Source: Balneolales bacterium
Lineage (GTDB): Bacteria > Bacteroidota > Rhodothermia > Balneolales > Natronogracilivirgulaceae
Assembly: GCA_007116685.1 (NCBI GenBank)
Contig: SKIC01000023.1
Coordinates: 1-7,750, forward strand
Length of the DNA stretch: 7,750 bases
Reading direction: 5' to 3'
Part shown: in pieces, positions 6,357 to 7,750 of the stretch
Layout: each line of letters opens with the position of its first letter
How positions within the stretch are numbered: position 1 is the first letter of the stretch
Notes under the pieces: model-generated
Told to the model about the DNA's origin: nothing
Databases searched by the model: none
Seen by the model: the letters and a program-made list of their open reading frames with translations, nothing else
Made by a program: the position numbers and the translations under genes

Positions 6357-6944
6357 ATGCGCTTTTCTTTTCTTGTCTTAATCGCCACACTACTAATTGT
6401 AACTGCTTGCTCTGAAGAACAATCCGGAATTACTGAAACCCAGAATGCTTTTTGGGAAAATATTCAGCAACACTGCGGAAATGCCTATTCGGGCACATTG
6501 GGAGATGCAACACCCCATTACAGCGCTGTAGCTAATGCCGAAACATTTACCCTACATTTCTTTAATTGCACAGAAAACCTTACCCATATTGCGCTTCACG
6601 TAGATGACAACCGCTCACGAAATCTGATGCTAACCAAAACGGGGCATACCTTGCGTTTGAAGCATGACCACCGATACGAGAACGGCAGCGAGGAAGAAAT
6701 CTCACAATATGGCGGCGAAGCACCCGGAACCGGCCTAAGCCACCGGCAAATTTTCTGGGCCGATGGTTTCACAGCTCGTATCCTACCACAGCGCTATGAT
6801 AATTTCTGGTTTTTAGATATGATGAACGAAACCACCTTTGCCTACGGTGTTCACTGGCCCAAAGAAGGGCATTCCATTCGTCTGGAATTTGATATCGCAA
6901 ATCCAATTGAAACGCCTCCGGCACCTTGGGGGTATGAAGATTAG
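6357..6944 (+). CDS. Lipoprotein of unknown function
   Basis: A 195-residue protein with a lipoprotein signal peptide, MRFSFLVLIATLLIVTAC, lipid anchor Cys18 (lipobox VTAC). The mature part begins with FWENIQQHCGNAYSG (32-46) and continues with two blocks that look strongly constrained: DDNRSRNLMLT (83-93) and the polar HDHRYENGSEEEISQYGG (103-120). Cys40 and Cys71 could form a disulfide. The pattern resembles secreted hypothetical proteins I associate with Bacteroidota and proteobacteria, with no assigned activity; this is recollection, not a search result. The clustered His, Asp and Glu residues at 103-116 could bind metal or form an active site, which is speculation. It lies 23 bases after the DCC gene and is probably last in the cluster. 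A DCC oxidoreductase next door fits a disulfide-bearing exported protein only loosely. Confidence 0.75.
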   Translation: MRFSFLVLIATLLIVTACSEEQSGITETQNAFWENIQQHCGNAYSGTLGDATPHYSAVANAETFTLHFFNCTENLTHIALHVDDNRSRNLMLTKTGHTLRLKHDHRYENGSEEEISQYGGEAPGTGLSHRQIFWADGFTARILPQRYDNFWFLDMMNETTFAYGVHWPKEGHSIRLEFDIANPIETPPAPWGYED

Positions 6945-6970
6945 ATAAGGAGTAATTAAAAACACTCACC

Positions 6971-7017
6971 AAAAAAACAAAAGCCTTGTACCATATCTTC
7001 ATATAGTACAAGGCTTT
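6971..7017 (-). terminator. Strong intrinsic terminator after tRNA-Phe
   Basis: AAAGCCTTGTAC (6980-6991) and GTACAAGGCTTT (7006-7017) form a perfect 12-pair stem. It is prolonged by four more pairs past one C-A mismatch to a CTTC loop. Read on the minus strand it is followed by TG and a run of seven T (6971-6977), and it starts eight bases after the tRNA 3' end. On the plus strand it lies 36 bases after the lipoprotein stop but has only a weak T tail, so it may also stop the plus-strand cluster less efficiently. Confidence 0.9.
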
Positions 7018-7025
7018 GTGTTGAG

Positions 7026-7098
<73 letters not shown>

Positions 7099-7114
7099 TC
7101 CGTTAAGAGAGCGT

Positions 7115-7141
7115 CAAATATAGCAGGTTTTACAACGCAAA
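7115..7141 (-). promoter_or_regulatory. Candidate promoter of tRNA-Phe
   Basis: On the minus strand TATATTTG (7115-7122) matches the Bacteroidetes -7 consensus TAnnTTTG perfectly. It sits 16 bases before the tRNA 5' end, leaving room for a short leader. A TTTG (7138-7141) lies upstream with a 15-base spacer, shorter than the roughly 19 typical of the -33 box, so the upstream element is uncertain. Confidence 0.55.
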
Positions 7142-7203
7142 GAAAGTGCTCAATTATATTTTTTTGAAATATCTAATTTCCTGCACTCAGCTTAGGTAGC
7201 ATA

Positions 7204-7374
7204 CTACCTCTCAAGGTGTTCCTCAAACCACCTCATGATTTGCAGGGGAATATCCACAGCAAGTTTGGGCTCGGTGGGGCTGTGTGGCATAAGAGGATAA
7301 ACAACCATCTCTGAGGGGACACCCAATCGTTGTAACCCCGCATAAAATTCCTTTAAATATGATTCAAAATCAGT
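7204..7374 (-). pseudogene. C-terminal remnant of an S9 family (prolyl oligopeptidase-like) peptidase
   Basis: A minus-strand frame of 56 codons, bounded upstream by an in-frame TAA (7375-7377) and lacking a start codon near its beginning, reads like the very end of an S9 peptidase: SYLKEFYAGLQRLGVPSEM, then VVYPLMPHSPTEPK, and finally MRWFEEHLER before the TAG at 7204-7206. In intact S9 enzymes this segment carries the catalytic histidine (here the His in MPHSP) and the last helix. The serine and aspartate and the whole propeller domain are absent, and the DNA upstream (7378-7497) shows no recognisable continuation in another frame. It is therefore a truncated relic, probably left by deletion. 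A short hairpin (AGGTAG/CTACCT, 7194-7209) overlaps its stop but has no T tail. Confidence 0.75.
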
Positions 7375-7497
7375 TTAAGGAGAATCTCAAAAGTGCATCA
7401 GACTTCAAATTTTAAAGGGTTGTTTTTTGCTAAGAGCAGTCATCTAACGCTTATGCATCTCTAAGTCTGTATATACACATCACCTAAATACCCAACG

Positions 7498-7750
7498 TTA
7501 ATAGCGCAACACAATTACCGAAGCATCGTCTTCTAATACATCTCCCTCATGTACACTTTTGATTTTGGAAATCAAAGCTTCCGCAATTTGTCTTGGTGTT
7601 TGGGATTCAGACGCTAGCGCCTCATTTACAAATCTCTCAAAGTCTTCGAATTCTCTCACATTATTATCTTTATCCCGGGTTTCTACCAAACCATCAGATA
7701 CCATAATGAGCGCATCTCCTTTTTCCATCCGAAAACTATAATTGGAATAC
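7498..7750 (-). CDS. C-terminal part of a SpoIIE/RsbU-type PP2C serine phosphatase (partial)
   Basis: The minus-strand frame is open from the window edge to a TAA at 7498-7500, giving 84 codons. It shows the end of a SpoIIE phosphatase domain: MEKGDALIMVSDGLVETRD, where the Asp of SDG is a metal ligand, and the terminal EDDASVIVLRY with its DD pair, also a metal site. Such proteins dephosphorylate anti-sigma antagonist (STAS) partners or act as response-regulator outputs, but the N-terminal sensory part that would decide this is outside the window. The codons before the internal ATG at 7728 (YSNYSFR) continue the domain, so that ATG is not the start. No terminator is evident after the stop. 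The 120 bases between it and the S9 remnant hold nothing I recognise. Confidence 0.88.
   Translation of the reverse strand, partial: YSNYSFRMEKGDALIMVSDGLVETRDKDNNVREFEDFERFVNEALASESQTPRQIAEALISKIKSVHEGDVLEDDASVIVLRY

Noticed and set aside
7194..7209. Hairpin AGGTAG/CTACCT as a terminator of the S9 remnant
   Set aside because: The stem has only six pairs and no T-run follows on either strand.

Overview
The window suggests a member of the Bacteroidota or the related Balneolota/Rhodothermota. The evidence is AT-rich intergenic DNA, start codons without Shine-Dalgarno sequences, a Bacteroidetes-type -7 box (TATATTTG) in front of a tRNA gene, a tRNA without an encoded CCA end, and two lipobox proteins. 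I cannot name the genus from sequence alone.

Left part (1-2217, minus strand): a vitamin B12 uptake unit. A candidate promoter lies just upstream of a well-conserved cobalamin riboswitch, followed by a BtuB-type TonB-dependent receptor. Three bases after its stop a second gene begins with a signal-peptide-like N-terminus and leaves the window. B12 binding to the leader RNA should shut the unit down. Positions 2218-2519 hold no convincing gene, only a long AT-rich inverted repeat and short ORFs that may be decayed sequence.

Middle (2520-6944): a lipoprotein of the PQQ-dependent sugar dehydrogenase family (minus strand, with its own intrinsic terminator) is divergent from a compact plus-strand cluster of four genes. 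These are a DinB-like metal-binding four-helix protein, a secreted endonuclease/exonuclease/phosphatase-fold protein with an extra C-terminal domain, a DCC thiol-disulfide oxidoreductase that overlaps its predecessor by ATGA, and a conserved-looking lipoprotein of unknown function. Gaps of 20, -4 and 23 bases suggest co-transcription.

Right part (6971-7750, minus strand): tRNA-Phe(GAA) with a promoter and a strong terminator that also separates it from the convergent cluster; a decayed C-terminal remnant of an S9 (prolyl oligopeptidase family) peptidase; and the C-terminal end of a SpoIIE/PP2C-type serine phosphatase that runs off the edge.

Most of this is ordinary chromosomal housekeeping and accessory DNA. 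I did not find a clear defence system, CRISPR array, mobile element or obviously new system. The points most worth a second look are the S9 remnant, the C-terminal domain of the secreted EEP protein, the unknown lipoprotein and the 2218-2519 gap.
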